Positions 43,115 through 52,174 of a stretch of DNA of 64,000 bases are shown here, piece by piece; the first letter of the stretch is position 1, and every line of letters starts with the position of its first letter. A model generated the notes under the pieces. That model searched no databases. It had not been told where the DNA came from and was given only the letters and a program-made list of their open reading frames with translations. Location of the stretch: NCBI GenBank assembly GCA_963920525.1, contig OY986438.1, positions 74,758,636 to 74,822,635 of the forward strand, in the 5' to 3' direction. The stretch is from Dichetophora obliterata (lineage: Eukaryota > Arthropoda > Insecta > Diptera > Sciomyzidae). A program made the position numbers and the translations under genes.

Positions 43115-44500
43115 TAAAGGTCTGCAGCGAACCATCCGTTCTACTTGTACAAACAGATAAAACACTCCACTTAGTGGAGTATCTGTTTTAACGCTTTTTT
43201 AAATGGATATATCCATTCAATATGGATATTCCAGGTTGTACTCTTTGTATTGATGTTTTGTTTTTTTCTTTCTAAAAGAAAGTAATGGTGAGTGTATTTC
43301 TGTGAATGGACGTATTTCATATTTTTGGCAAATTTAAAACATAAAAAGTACTTAAATGCATTGTACTTATATAAACTGGTTTTTTGTTGTTGTTTATTTC
43401 ACTCTTTATTCTTTATGCTTGCTACGTGACATACTCCAGATGTTCCAAATAAAGATAACAGTATTATCGATATATCTGTTTGTTCTGTATGTGCTCAAAC
43501 AAGTATTTTTGATCAAGAATGATAGAATAAGAGATTACGCTTTGCGCAGGTCCGTTACTTCTGCTAATTGAGTTTGACAACCAGCTGTTCAGTTGACTAC
43601 GTCACAATATTTTATTTCTTTGAGAAACGTATTGCGATCGGTTGTATTTTATTTAATTGTGTATATATCGAAGTACATTTGCGAGTTTTTAACTTAAAAT
43701 TAAAAAAATGAAGTGTGCAGCTGCTAATTGTAGAAACAATAGCAAACAAATATTTTTCAGAAACCTGATGTTTGCAATAAATACAAAAATTAAACCAAGA
43801 AATTGTAGAAAACGCACACAAACGAAAACAAAAATACAAAAATATATTAACTTAACAAAATTTGTTTCATTACTTAAAAACTTAGAACTATCATTTATTT
43901 GTCCTTTCAATTCACAGGTAAATTAATGGAAATAAAATATCTAGGAATGTTTGAACTACATCAATTTAACTCTTAATAAACATTTTTATAAAATCCAAGT
44001 CGAAAAATAATGCTCACTGAAGTTGGTTTCTCAGACAAATTTTTTTTTACTAAGCTGCTTACTGGCTGTAATAAAATAATAGTACAAATAATGTTTACAA
44101 AGGAGTACTTAATAAATTTACCTTCTTCTCATTCCAATAAATTGCTTCTTTCTTCTTTTATTTTAATTATACAAACTAAAATGTATGCAATTTTCATTTC
44201 TGTGTAGAAATCGTATGCAAAGTGAACGCTCTCCAAAACAGCATTGATATTATGACGTACATGCGCAGAACGACAATTTTGTTGTACTCATTTTCTTGTC
44301 TTCGGCGCAATCTTTGTATTCTATCGTTCTTGATTTTTGATACTTGGTAATTTCACTCTCTGATACCTATTCCATCGTTATCTAAAAGAGAAATATTCCA
44401 TGCATACTCAATGCTTAGAGAGCGAAACAGATACAAGTAGATATAAGAAAAAATAACAACACACGACTGGTGTACTTGGATGGTTCTTTGCGGAGCATTA
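43115..44500 (+). mobile_element. P-superfamily-like element with THAP start, 8-bp target duplication
   Basis: ATTCACAC flanks both ends (43107-43114 and 44501-44508), and the partner LTR at 49845-49860 shows the uninterrupted site. The ends TAAAGGTCTGCAGCGAACCA and the complement of TGGTTCTTTGCGGAGCATTA are imperfect inverted repeats. A frame at 43708-43926 begins with MKCAAANCRNNSKQIFFR, like the first residues of a THAP zinc finger. P transposases carry this at the N-terminus, and the P superfamily makes 8-bp duplications. The rest of the transposase is missing in this 1386-bp copy. A hAT origin is the alternative. Confidence 0.7.
43708..43926 (+). pseudogene. THAP-type zinc-finger start of a transposase, truncated
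   Basis: The 72-codon frame opens with C-x4-C spacing and aromatic/basic residues as in THAP domains. The distal Cys-His pair and the AVPTIF-like end are not visible in this frame, possibly because an intron or deletion follows. Its place in an element with 8-bp duplications supports a P-like transposase. Confidence 0.5.
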
Positions 44501-44679
44501 ATTCACACCATAGCTATTAGCTATAGCTATTTGACACTTAAGCAACCACGTAAGGGTTACTTAACTGCATTGATTCATTTTAAAGAAATACTTACTCAGC
44601 ATGACACTTTGGCAATATCCAAGTGTCAACTGATAAGATTAGTAAACGTGAATCATCTGTGCATTGTATTTTCACTACA

Positions 44680-45001
44680 TCTTTCCATTAAAAGAGAAAG
44701 GTCTTATGGAAATCGTTGATCATACGATGTCAAGAAGAGCTTTCTAATATTTTATTAAAATTAAAAGTAATTATTATTAATTTTAAATTGCTATTGGTTT
44801 CTTATTTTAGTTAATTTTACAGTTAATTGAAATAAAAATATATTTAATAATAACATTTAACCTAATTTATTTCTTAGAAAATATAAAAGTTTATATCAAC
44901 ATAAATTAGTAGGTTTAATTAATTTAGTATTTTGTGTAATGATATAATTTATATAAGATATTGAAAATATGATCTAAACATTTACTCTTTGAGAATATGA
45001 G
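44680..45001. other. 3' untranslated region of the mdg1/412-like element
   Basis: Non-coding AT-rich DNA between the pol stop and the 3' LTR. A short purine tract (AATGGAAAGA on the minus strand) abuts the LTR. Confidence 0.6.
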
Positions 45002-48000
45002 CTATAAAGATATATTATTAAAAGTTTTTACATTTTGTTTGTTTATTTTTTGATTCTTCTTTTTTATTTTTATAATAACATTATTTTTATCATCAATGTC
45101 AGTTACTTTAAATGGCCCCTTGTAAATTGGTTCTAATTTATGAGCAGTGTGATTTTTAATGAATACATCTTGACCTATGGTAATGTCAGTATTGTTGATG
45201 TTTTGATTATGTGAATGTTTTTGATTCTCTTTTGTTTTGTTAATTAAATGTCGTGCTCTAGATAATGCTGTCTGTAGACGAAATTTGACTTCTTTTAAAT
45301 AGTTATCGAAATTATATAAGGTATCTATTGTTTCAAATGGTATTAAAGGATTATGGTTTGGAATGGTTGGGAATATAAATTCAAATGGACAATATCCATG
45401 TACTGTTGATGGTGTTGTGTTGAAAGTATATGTAAAATATCTTATCCATTCATCCCAATCGTTTCTGGATGCATGAATGTATGAACGTATGTATTCATTA
45501 AATGTGCGATGCGATCTTTCAACTGTTCCTAATGTTTGATGATGGTAAGGAGCTGATGTTGCTTTTTGTATGTATCTGTTATTATGCATATTTTGGGTGT
45601 TAGCGCTATTTGTAGGTTTTTTATAAGTCGAGTTGCGTTTTGCTTAAATTTTTCCATAGTTACGAGATTAAATAAATGATCATTTAAATTAATTTGTATT
45701 TTATTTACTACTAATTCTACTAATTGCTTCTTTTTCAAGAATTGGAAAAAATTGATCTAGATCGATAATTCCATTGGCAATTGTATTTTGTTTATTTATT
45801 TTTGGTGCTAGCACTTGTTTACCTCGTTTAAAATAAAATTTATGGATATTTCTGTCAGTATCAACTTTAAGCTTGACCCACTTTCTTACGCCATCGAAGC
45901 CAATTGATTCGAAAACTTTAGGCTTTTCTTGAATTATTTGATTTTCTGTATTTTGAGTTATTTCTTGGGTCGTGGTTTTTGATTGTGCACGTGTAGTTAC
46001 CATATGAACATTGTTAATTAAAGGTATTGATTTAATATCGTTAAAGTCAATTCGAGACAGCGCGTCCGCTCCTGAATTGTCTTTTCCTCTAATGTGTTCT
46101 ATAACAAAATCATACTCTTCTAATTCCAAACGAATTCTTGTTAATCTACTTGAAGGGTTTTTTAAAGAGTACAAATATGTTAATGGTTTATGATCACTAC
46201 GTACTATAAATTTTTTCCCATATACGTAGGGTCGAAAGTGATTAATTGCCCATTGAACAGCTATTAATTCTTGTTCTATTGGTGCTTTGTTTGGTTCACC
46301 TGAGGTAAATGCACGTGATGCATATGCAATTGGAAGTTGTATACCATCCTTCTCCTGTGATAGTATCGCGCCACAAGCATTCTTGCTTGCGTCTGTAGTT
46401 ATATAAAAAGTTTTCTCAAAATCTGGATATTGAAGAATTTGCGGAGAAAGCAGTGCTGTCTTTAGGTGTTAAAAAGCTTGCTCACAGTCTGTAGACCATA
46501 TAAAAGGTTATTTTTTTCTAGTTAATTTAGTTAAATGAACAGAAAAAATGCAAAATTTCGAATAAAGCGTCTGTAGTAATTACAGAAAGCTATGAATCGA
46601 CGAACTTCATCGCCATTCTTTGGTGTAGGGAAGTTTTTAATCGAATCATATTTGCTACTGTCTGGTAAAATACCTTTGTCGGTACATTTATGACCTAAAT
46701 ATGTAACTTCAGATCTGAAGAATGAGCATTTATCTGGGTGGAATTTTAAATTACATTCTCTGCATCTTTGAAATACTGTTTCTAAGTTTTTAATCATGTG
46801 TTTAATTCAGCATCCTGTAACAATGATATCATCCATGTATATAAAAGTTTTTGAAGGTGATAAACCAGTAAAAGCTAGATTCATCATTCTTTGAAAAGAA
46901 TTAGGTGCTACTTTTAAACCATAAGGTAGACGAGTAAAATGAAATTAACCGTTTTCTGTTGAAAACGAAGTTATATCTCGAGATTTTTCGTGTAATCCAA
47001 TTTGATGGAAACCAGAAGTTAAATCCAAACAGCATAAAAATTTTGCTCTTCCCAGTTGGTCTAAAATATCTTCAATTCGGGGTAACGGAAATTTGTCTGC
47101 TATTAGCTTTTTATTTATTTGTCGGTAAACGAAAACTAAACGCCATCGTTTTTCAGGATTATTGGGTAATGATTTCTCTGGTACCAACAAAATAGGGCTG
47201 TTATAATTGGACGTTGATGGTTCGACGATTCCATCTTGTTGCAGTTTTTCAACTTGCCTTAGTATTTCATCTTTTTGTGAGTGTGGTGTACGATAATTTT
47301 TTATGTAGACGGGATTGTTATCAGACACTCTTAATTTTTGTGTATAAAAACTGTTTGTGCTTATCTTATTACTTTCTAATGCAAAGATATCTATATATTT
47401 GGAACATAATTGTATTAATTCGGATTTAGCAATTTCGGGGAAATGTTTTGTTAATTTCTGCAATATGATTTGCTTATCAATTTTGTCAACATTGGTTGTG
47501 TTAAGTATTTCATAATCAGATAACTCTTCATGCTTAATTAATACATTATTTAAAAACTTATTTTCAGAAATTGTATCAATAATTGTTATATATGGACAAT
47601 TTTTAAATACTATTCAGCCAGCTGTATACACCCCATCTTGTACTGTTTGACTGGGTATAACAAGATTAGAAGCTTCGCTGTTTATTTGTATAGCTCTGAA
47701 AACCTCAGCGCGTGCGGGTAGTGTGATGGCACTATCGTTTAAACGTTCAAGTAGAGGTATATTTATGGGATCATTTAAGTTGAATGGTCTTAATGAAAGT
47801 AAATTCGAGTTTGTATCTCGACCATATTGAATAATAACATTATATGTTTTTAGAAAATCTAAACCAAATATACCTTGAAATGGTATTGGAAAGTTGTCAG
47901 GAACTACATGAAACTTATGCGAAATTAGAAAGTTTTTAAATTTTAAATCAATTTCAATTGTCCCTAAGGATTTAATAGTACCTTTTCCTATTCCAGCGTC

Positions 48001-48114
48001 ACTACACGATGTGTAGTCAACCGTTTTTACTGTAACCGCCAGGTGGATCATGTAACGACTTCCTGTTTCCCAGGATCTATAGCTGGGATAGATCAGCCTG
48101 TGTCCAGGGTCCAT
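45002..48114 (-). pseudogene. Pol of the mdg1/412-like element, with stops and an integrase deletion
   Basis: Minus strand. The protease region (48114-47614) keeps the GIFGLDFLKTYN segment, but the D-T/S-G active site is not seen. RT lies at 47463-46531, with RWRLVFVYRQINKKL, FLCCLDLTSGFHQI and a catalytic YMDDI box near 46835; stops occur near 46947 and 46808. RNase H (46500-46150) has TTDASKNACGAIL and RSDHKPLTYL. The connection has RGKDNSGADALSRID. In integrase the zinc finger and first catalytic Asp are absent, because the frame jumps from about 45700 to YHHQTLGTVERSHRTFNEYI (Glu region, near 45530). A basic C-terminus ends at 45002. The element cannot integrate. Confidence 0.85.
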
Positions 48115-48364
48115 TATTTATTTAGATAGAGACACTGATTTTAGGCTTATTTAATTCTATTCTTTGTTTTCTTTCTTAAACGTTATAAAATTACTAAAAT
48201 ATTATATATATTACATATACAATTATTTATATCACCGTATCCTTGGATTTTACTCCTTGCTTGTAATTACTTGTAGCTGCGTATCCTACGGTTACTTCAA
48301 AACACAGTGTCGGGTGATGTACTCATATATCCAGTAGTAAACTAATAATGTTGCTATCTATGGT

Positions 48365-48890
48365 TTCTTAGAGGATACCTAGTAGACCAAGGAGTTTTCT
48401 TTATCAGCCCAGTAGAGACTAGAAAACTGATAAACAAGCGAATTCTAAAACTAAATATAAAAAAAATAAACTAAGGATCTATGGATGTCTGTATAAGACA
48501 AAGAAGTCTTCTTTATCAGCCCAGTAGAGACTAGAAAACTGATAAACAAGCTAAAACTAAACTAAATATAAAAATAAACTAAAGATCCAGGTATGTCTGT
48601 GTAAGACCAAAGAGTCCTCTTTATCAGCCTAGTAGAGACCAGAAAGCTGATAAACAAGCAAATTCTAAAACTAAATATAAAAATATAAACTAAAGATCCA
48701 GGTATGTCTGTGTAAAACCAAGGAGTCTTCTTTATCAGCCCAGTAGAGACTAGAAAACTGATAAACAAGCGAAAACTAAACTAAATATAAAAGTAAACTA
48801 AAGATCCAGGTATGTCTGTGTAAGACCAAGGAGTCTTCTTTATCAGCCCAGTTGAGACTAGAAAACTGATAAACAAGCGAAAACTAAAAA
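48365..48890 (-). repeat. Tandem repeat, ~110-bp unit, five copies
   Basis: TTATCAGCCCAGTAGAGACT recurs at 48401, 48512, 48621, 48732 and 48840 (period 108-111 bp). Each is followed by AAAACTGATAAACAAGC and AAAGATCCAGGTATGTCTG. Units are 90-95% identical. The array lies in the leader of the mdg1/412-like element, where gag should be. Confidence 0.9.
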
Positions 48891-48984
48891 TCAATGTAAC
48901 AATAATCTAACTTCCGAAGCAAGCTATGATAGTTTGTTTTTTTCTTACCTTTCTGCACGTCATTGTGTTTTATATTCCTCTGCC

Positions 48985-49250
48985 ACAAATTGCTGCTTCT
49001 GCTGCGTGCTCTGTCGATGTCTCTGCTGCGAGCTCTGATTGCGTCTCTGTCGGTGTTTCTGCTGCGAGCTCTGCTTGCGTCTCTGTACTAGCTCTGCCAC
49101 TAGTTCTGCCAGCGTCTCTGTGACTAGTTCTGCCTGCGTCCCTGTCGGTGTTTCTGCCGCGAGCTCTGTCGGTGTTTCTGCTACGAGCTCTGCTTGCGTC
49201 TCTGTACTAGCTCTACCACTAGTTCTGCCATCGTCTCTGTTATGGCTCTT
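48985..49250 (-). repeat. GC-rich minisatellite (GCGAGCTCTG / GCGTCTCTG)
   Basis: Short units of about 15-36 bp alternate TGCTGCGAGCTCTG, TTGCGTCTCTG and TAGCTCTGCC. The plus-strand ORFs rich in Ser/Ala/Cys/Val result from the repeat and are not genes. It is also within the element's leader. Confidence 0.8.
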
Positions 49251-49690
49251 GACGTCGCGGTTAGTACCTCTGTCGACTTTTCCTGTGACTCAACTTGAGG
49301 TGTTCACTTCTCTGCAGGTCTTTAGCAACTGTCCAATTTCATGCCTGTACCTTCCTTTTATACTATCGTGTCCAACCAACGCTTATTTTATTGTTGTCAT
49401 GGCGATCAACGTATGGCCTACGTGACTATGTGTTAGTTGTTGTTGCTTGTTTACTCTACTTGTTCAATCGTTCGATTGTTCCGTTATTGTATTAAACACG
49501 TACAGGGTGGTTAGCTTTCATCAATTAAACAAAAAAAATTAAAAATATTAAAATTTAATTATTAATAGTTGTGAATAAATATCTAAATTAAAATCAAACT
49601 ATGTTATTTTGTTGTATGTACGCTCAATTTTGTAAGGGACAAAATTGGTTGTTACAATCACTACAGAGTTTTACACGTTTAAAAGTTCGA
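49251..49690. other. Rest of the leader of the mdg1/412-like element
   Basis: No gag-like frame on the minus strand. Sequence becomes AT-rich from 49510 and leads to the primer site at 49696-49707. Confidence 0.5.
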
Positions 49691-49707
49691 AAACTTCACG
49701 GTCGCCA

Positions 49708-50018
49708 TGTAATATTTACGATGGGGAATTAAAATAAAACGTTCGTTTAGTTAGCTGGTTAATTACTGACTGAGTTTTTATTGATTTAATTATTTCTTAT
49801 AATTTAAACTTAAAGCTAAGCAATATAAGTAGTGACACAAATGATTCACACCATAGCTATTAGCTATAGCTATTTGACACTTAAGCAATCATGTAAGGGT
49901 TACTGAGGTGCATTGATTCATTTTAAAGAAATACTCAGCATGACACTTTGGCAATATCCAAGTGTCAAGTGATAAGATTAGTAAACGTGAATTATCTGTG
50001 CATTGTATTTTCACTACA
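49708..50018 (-). repeat. 5' LTR of the mdg1/412-like element
   Basis: TGTAATATTTACG at the inner edge, CATTGTATTTTCACTACA at the outer edge. It is uninterrupted, and it shows the empty site for the P-like insertion of the other LTR. Confidence 0.82.
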
Positions 50019-50019
50019 A

Positions 50020-50345
50020 TGGTAAAGTATTTTGATGTTCTGTGTAGAACTCTGAAAGGTCCCTCGTATGGTTCTTTAAGTCCTCGATGTGTTGCGTCAT
50101 CGCGTATAAAAACGTATTTACATGTTTTAAGTGCTTGTGGAATATATTGTTGAAATTTGTTATTGTGGTGTGAAATGTATGTTCGATTATTTTTATTATT
50201 ATGGTTATTATGGGTTATTTATGATTATTTTCAACAATTTCTTTTGCTTTTGCAAGTGTTTCAGTTGGATTGAAAGTTTGATTGTCTTGTACTATTAAGT
50301 GATTCGGTAACCTGAGTGTTTGGCAAAAAACCATTTCTGCTGGTT
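50020..50345 (-). pseudogene. Integrase C-terminal fragment of the outer gypsy element
   Basis: Minus strand: PAEMVFCQTLRLP near 50330, then KCKYVFIRDDATH-like and LKEPYEGPFRVLHRTSKYF near 50100-50030. This is the GPY/F module that follows the integrase core in gypsy elements. The mdg1/412-like insertion at 50018 cuts it; a remaining C-terminal piece is at 43005-42935. One frameshift and one stop (about 50215) are present. Confidence 0.75.
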
Positions 50346-50472
50346 AAGTTTTAGTGTGTAGGTCCAATTTATTGCTTAATTTTTGTTGTTGTGTGGACTG
50401 TAAGACGCCGTTGTTTGTTGTTGTATATAGGTGACTTAGTTTTGGTTGCGGCGACCGGAACTGCGGCGTTTT

Positions 50473-51035
50473 TATACCCCCACGTTTAAAAAACGTAATG
50501 GGGGTATATTAATTTTGTCACTCCGTTTGTAACGCCGATAAGGAGGCGTAGCCGGTATAGAAAAGTATATATATTCCTGATCAGCATCACCTCCTGAGTC
50601 GATTTAGCCATGTCCGTCTGTGTTCACAATAGCAGCCGTAATTTTTGAGCTATCATAACGAAATTAAAAATATAAGCTTTTTATACAAAAACGGAGGTCA
50701 AGGTCGAATCTGAGCAAAATCGGATGAAAACCACGCCTACCTCCCATACAAAGTGACTTAACTAAAACGGTAAGGTCTCTTTAAATTCCACAAAAATCAA
50801 TTTAATGACTTCAAATTTCGCACAGTGTCTTAAATAATGAATATTTATTTTGAATATTAAATTTGTAAAAATCGGATGAAAACCACGCCTACCTCCCATA
50901 CAAAGTGACTTAACCAAAACGGGAAAATCTCTTTAAATATATTTAACAGTTTGCTTAAGACTTTATATATACTCTTATTCGGCCGTGGGGGTATTTTAAC
51001 TTCGGCTCAGTCGAAGATAATTCCTTACTAGTTTT
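50473..51035 (+). mobile_element. INE-1/DINE-like non-autonomous Helentron-type element
   Basis: It begins with a palindrome TATACCCCCACG..CGTAATGGGGGTATA. Next come a TATATATATTCCTGATCAGC block and GAGTCGATTTAGCCATGTCC GTCTGTG, which match the well-known INE-1 pattern of flies. Two copies of AAAACCACGCCTACCTCCCA sit at about 50730 and 50880. It ends at CGTGGGGGTAT..AATTCCTTACTAG. Such elements have no genes and move with Helentron proteins. It is inserted in the leader of the outer gypsy. Confidence 0.75.
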
Positions 51036-51098
51036 TTTTGTTGCTGCAGTTAAAGTGACTGTTGTGTCTTCAGGTAACGAATTTTGTAGGATCGCCAG

Positions 51099-51547
51099 TG
51101 TAGGTCCAATTTATTGCTAATTTCTTTTCCAATTTGTAACGCCTTTTATTTTTGTAGGGATATTTATAAGAGCTGTATCCTATTGTTGGCTAATTCCAGC
51201 GAGCCACGCTATATTATTGTGTTGGCCACCAGGCCGCACTTATTGATTTAATAAACTTATGCCACCGGGCTGAATCAAAACAATTGAATTTTAATTCTTG
51301 TAAGTCCAAATAGACTGACTTTTATTTACAAAGAACTGGGTTATTTATCCCTTTTTTGGTATAACAGTTGTTCTTACATTAATATACTTAAATCTACTGT
51401 AAAACATATAAGTCGCATTAGTGCGAGTGCGACAAAAAAGGTAAGTAAGATAGAGTATAGGAATTTAGCTAATGTGGCGATAAAACAAGGCACCACATAC
51501 GTATGTATATGTGTGTGTTATTATATGTATGAAGTTAGAGCACTACA
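51099..51547 (-). repeat. 5' LTR of the outer gypsy element
   Basis: It has the same ends as 42604-42917 but a different, GC-richer middle. The primer-site candidate TGGCGATCC (minus strand) abuts its inner edge. A 25-bp piece of the same LTR end also occurs at 50357. Confidence 0.7.
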
Positions 51548-51790
51548 CTTTCAATTTCTCAATTAATTTTTTTAACATAGCTTTCAATGGCAATTTGTTA
51601 AAATGTTATTCAAATTCAAAAATGGCATTATTATGACCAGTGTTTATAACAGTCCCATTGCAATTGATAGCAACCAAATTATCAATTGAATAGTTTTCTT
51701 GAAGCAAAAAACTAACTACGGCCTTTTGGATCTCCTCTCCAGAGCCACCAAGTGGTGTTGTATAGCTACGCTGACGATTATTTTCAAACC
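51548..51790 (-). pseudogene. Upstream part of the unassigned repeat-family gene split by the gypsy element
   Basis: Minus strand: TTPLGGSGEEIQKAVVSFLL, then NYSIDNLVAINCNGTVINTG and a short decayed tail to the CTTT junction. In the related family that I recall, this is a D-G-T-x-x-N-T-G motif, here with N in place of D. It precedes the W-L-T-T-A block found at 42165-42600, exactly as expected if the gypsy was inserted between. A run of T and an AG (about 51775) could be a splice acceptor. One stop occurs near 51605. Confidence 0.5.
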
Positions 51791-51850
51791 AAAAAAAAAG
51801 GACTACAAAAATTAAAAAAAAAAAAATTTGAGAATATATTTTAATTTCTA

Positions 51851-52174
51851 AGTGTAACCAAAGAGAATAAATGAGTAGAAGAGGTCCAAAAACTCACTGT
51901 TAAAATTTCCTACTAAATCTCGGTGAGGTCGACATTGGCACTGGCAAAGCGCGACCAATTTCGATGTTTTCTTTTGGGAACAGCGTAATTTTAATGAAAA
52001 TGTATGCACACAAACGAGCTAGGAATAGATCCCTTGTTTTAAATATCTTTCTTCCTTTTATGGTCTGAATAGAATCCCTTGAAGGTCGTTTTATAGAAAA
52101 AAAAAAATATGTTTGTTTACATTTTGTTTTCTATATTTTTGATCATTTCGGCTGTGTGCATAAGGGAGCAAAAT
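51851..52174 (-). repeat. ~330-bp inverted repeat, left copy, promoter-like
   Basis: This is the inverse of 58394-58742, with several indels. Read on the minus strand it contains ATAAAAGGAAGAAAGA, AACAAGGGATCTATTCCTAG, a short leader and then TTTTAACAGTGAGT, a good splice donor. It looks like a TATA-type promoter plus first exon. It lies directly upstream of the minus-strand fragment 51548-51790. Confidence 0.65.

Larger units (their letters stand above)
43011..50018 (-). mobile_element. mdg1/412-like LTR retrotransposon (inner), inserted in the outer gypsy
   Basis: Right LTR 49708-50018 (TG..CA, 311 bp). The left LTR is recognisable from 43011 to 44679 and contains a P-like insertion, with about 40 bp missing at its outer end. 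On the minus strand the primer site TGGCGACCGTGA (tRNA-Arg type, as in 412/mdg1) abuts the right LTR at 49707. Protease, RT, RNase H and integrase follow in order to 45002. Where gag is expected (48115-49690) there are only tandem repeats. LTR copies differ at roughly one base in 20, so the element is older than the errantivirus-like copy. Confidence 0.85.
42604..51547 (-). mobile_element. Gypsy-class LTR element (outer), internally mostly deleted, flanked by CTTT
   Basis: Its LTR-like ends read TGTAG..CTACA at 42604-42917 and 51099-51547, with CTTT immediately outside both. On the minus strand, TGGCGATCCTAC next to the right LTR is a primer-site candidate, and a G-run purine tract (complement of 42918-42933) precedes the left LTR. 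Between them only the integrase C-terminus (50345-50020, continued near 43000-42940) remains of the element's own coding region. An mdg1/412-like element is inserted in it (43011-50018), and an INE-1-like element lies in its leader. Gag, protease, RT and most of integrase are gone. Confidence 0.72.

Noticed and set aside
48365..48890. CRISPR-like array of regular repeats
   Set aside because: Whole 110-bp units repeat in tandem with no unique spacers, in an insect genome.
48926..49425. Ser/Ala/Val/Cys-rich plus-strand ORFs looking like secreted proteins
   Set aside because: They are translations of a GCGAGCTCTG/GCGTCTCTG minisatellite inside an LTR element leader; no start context, no domain.
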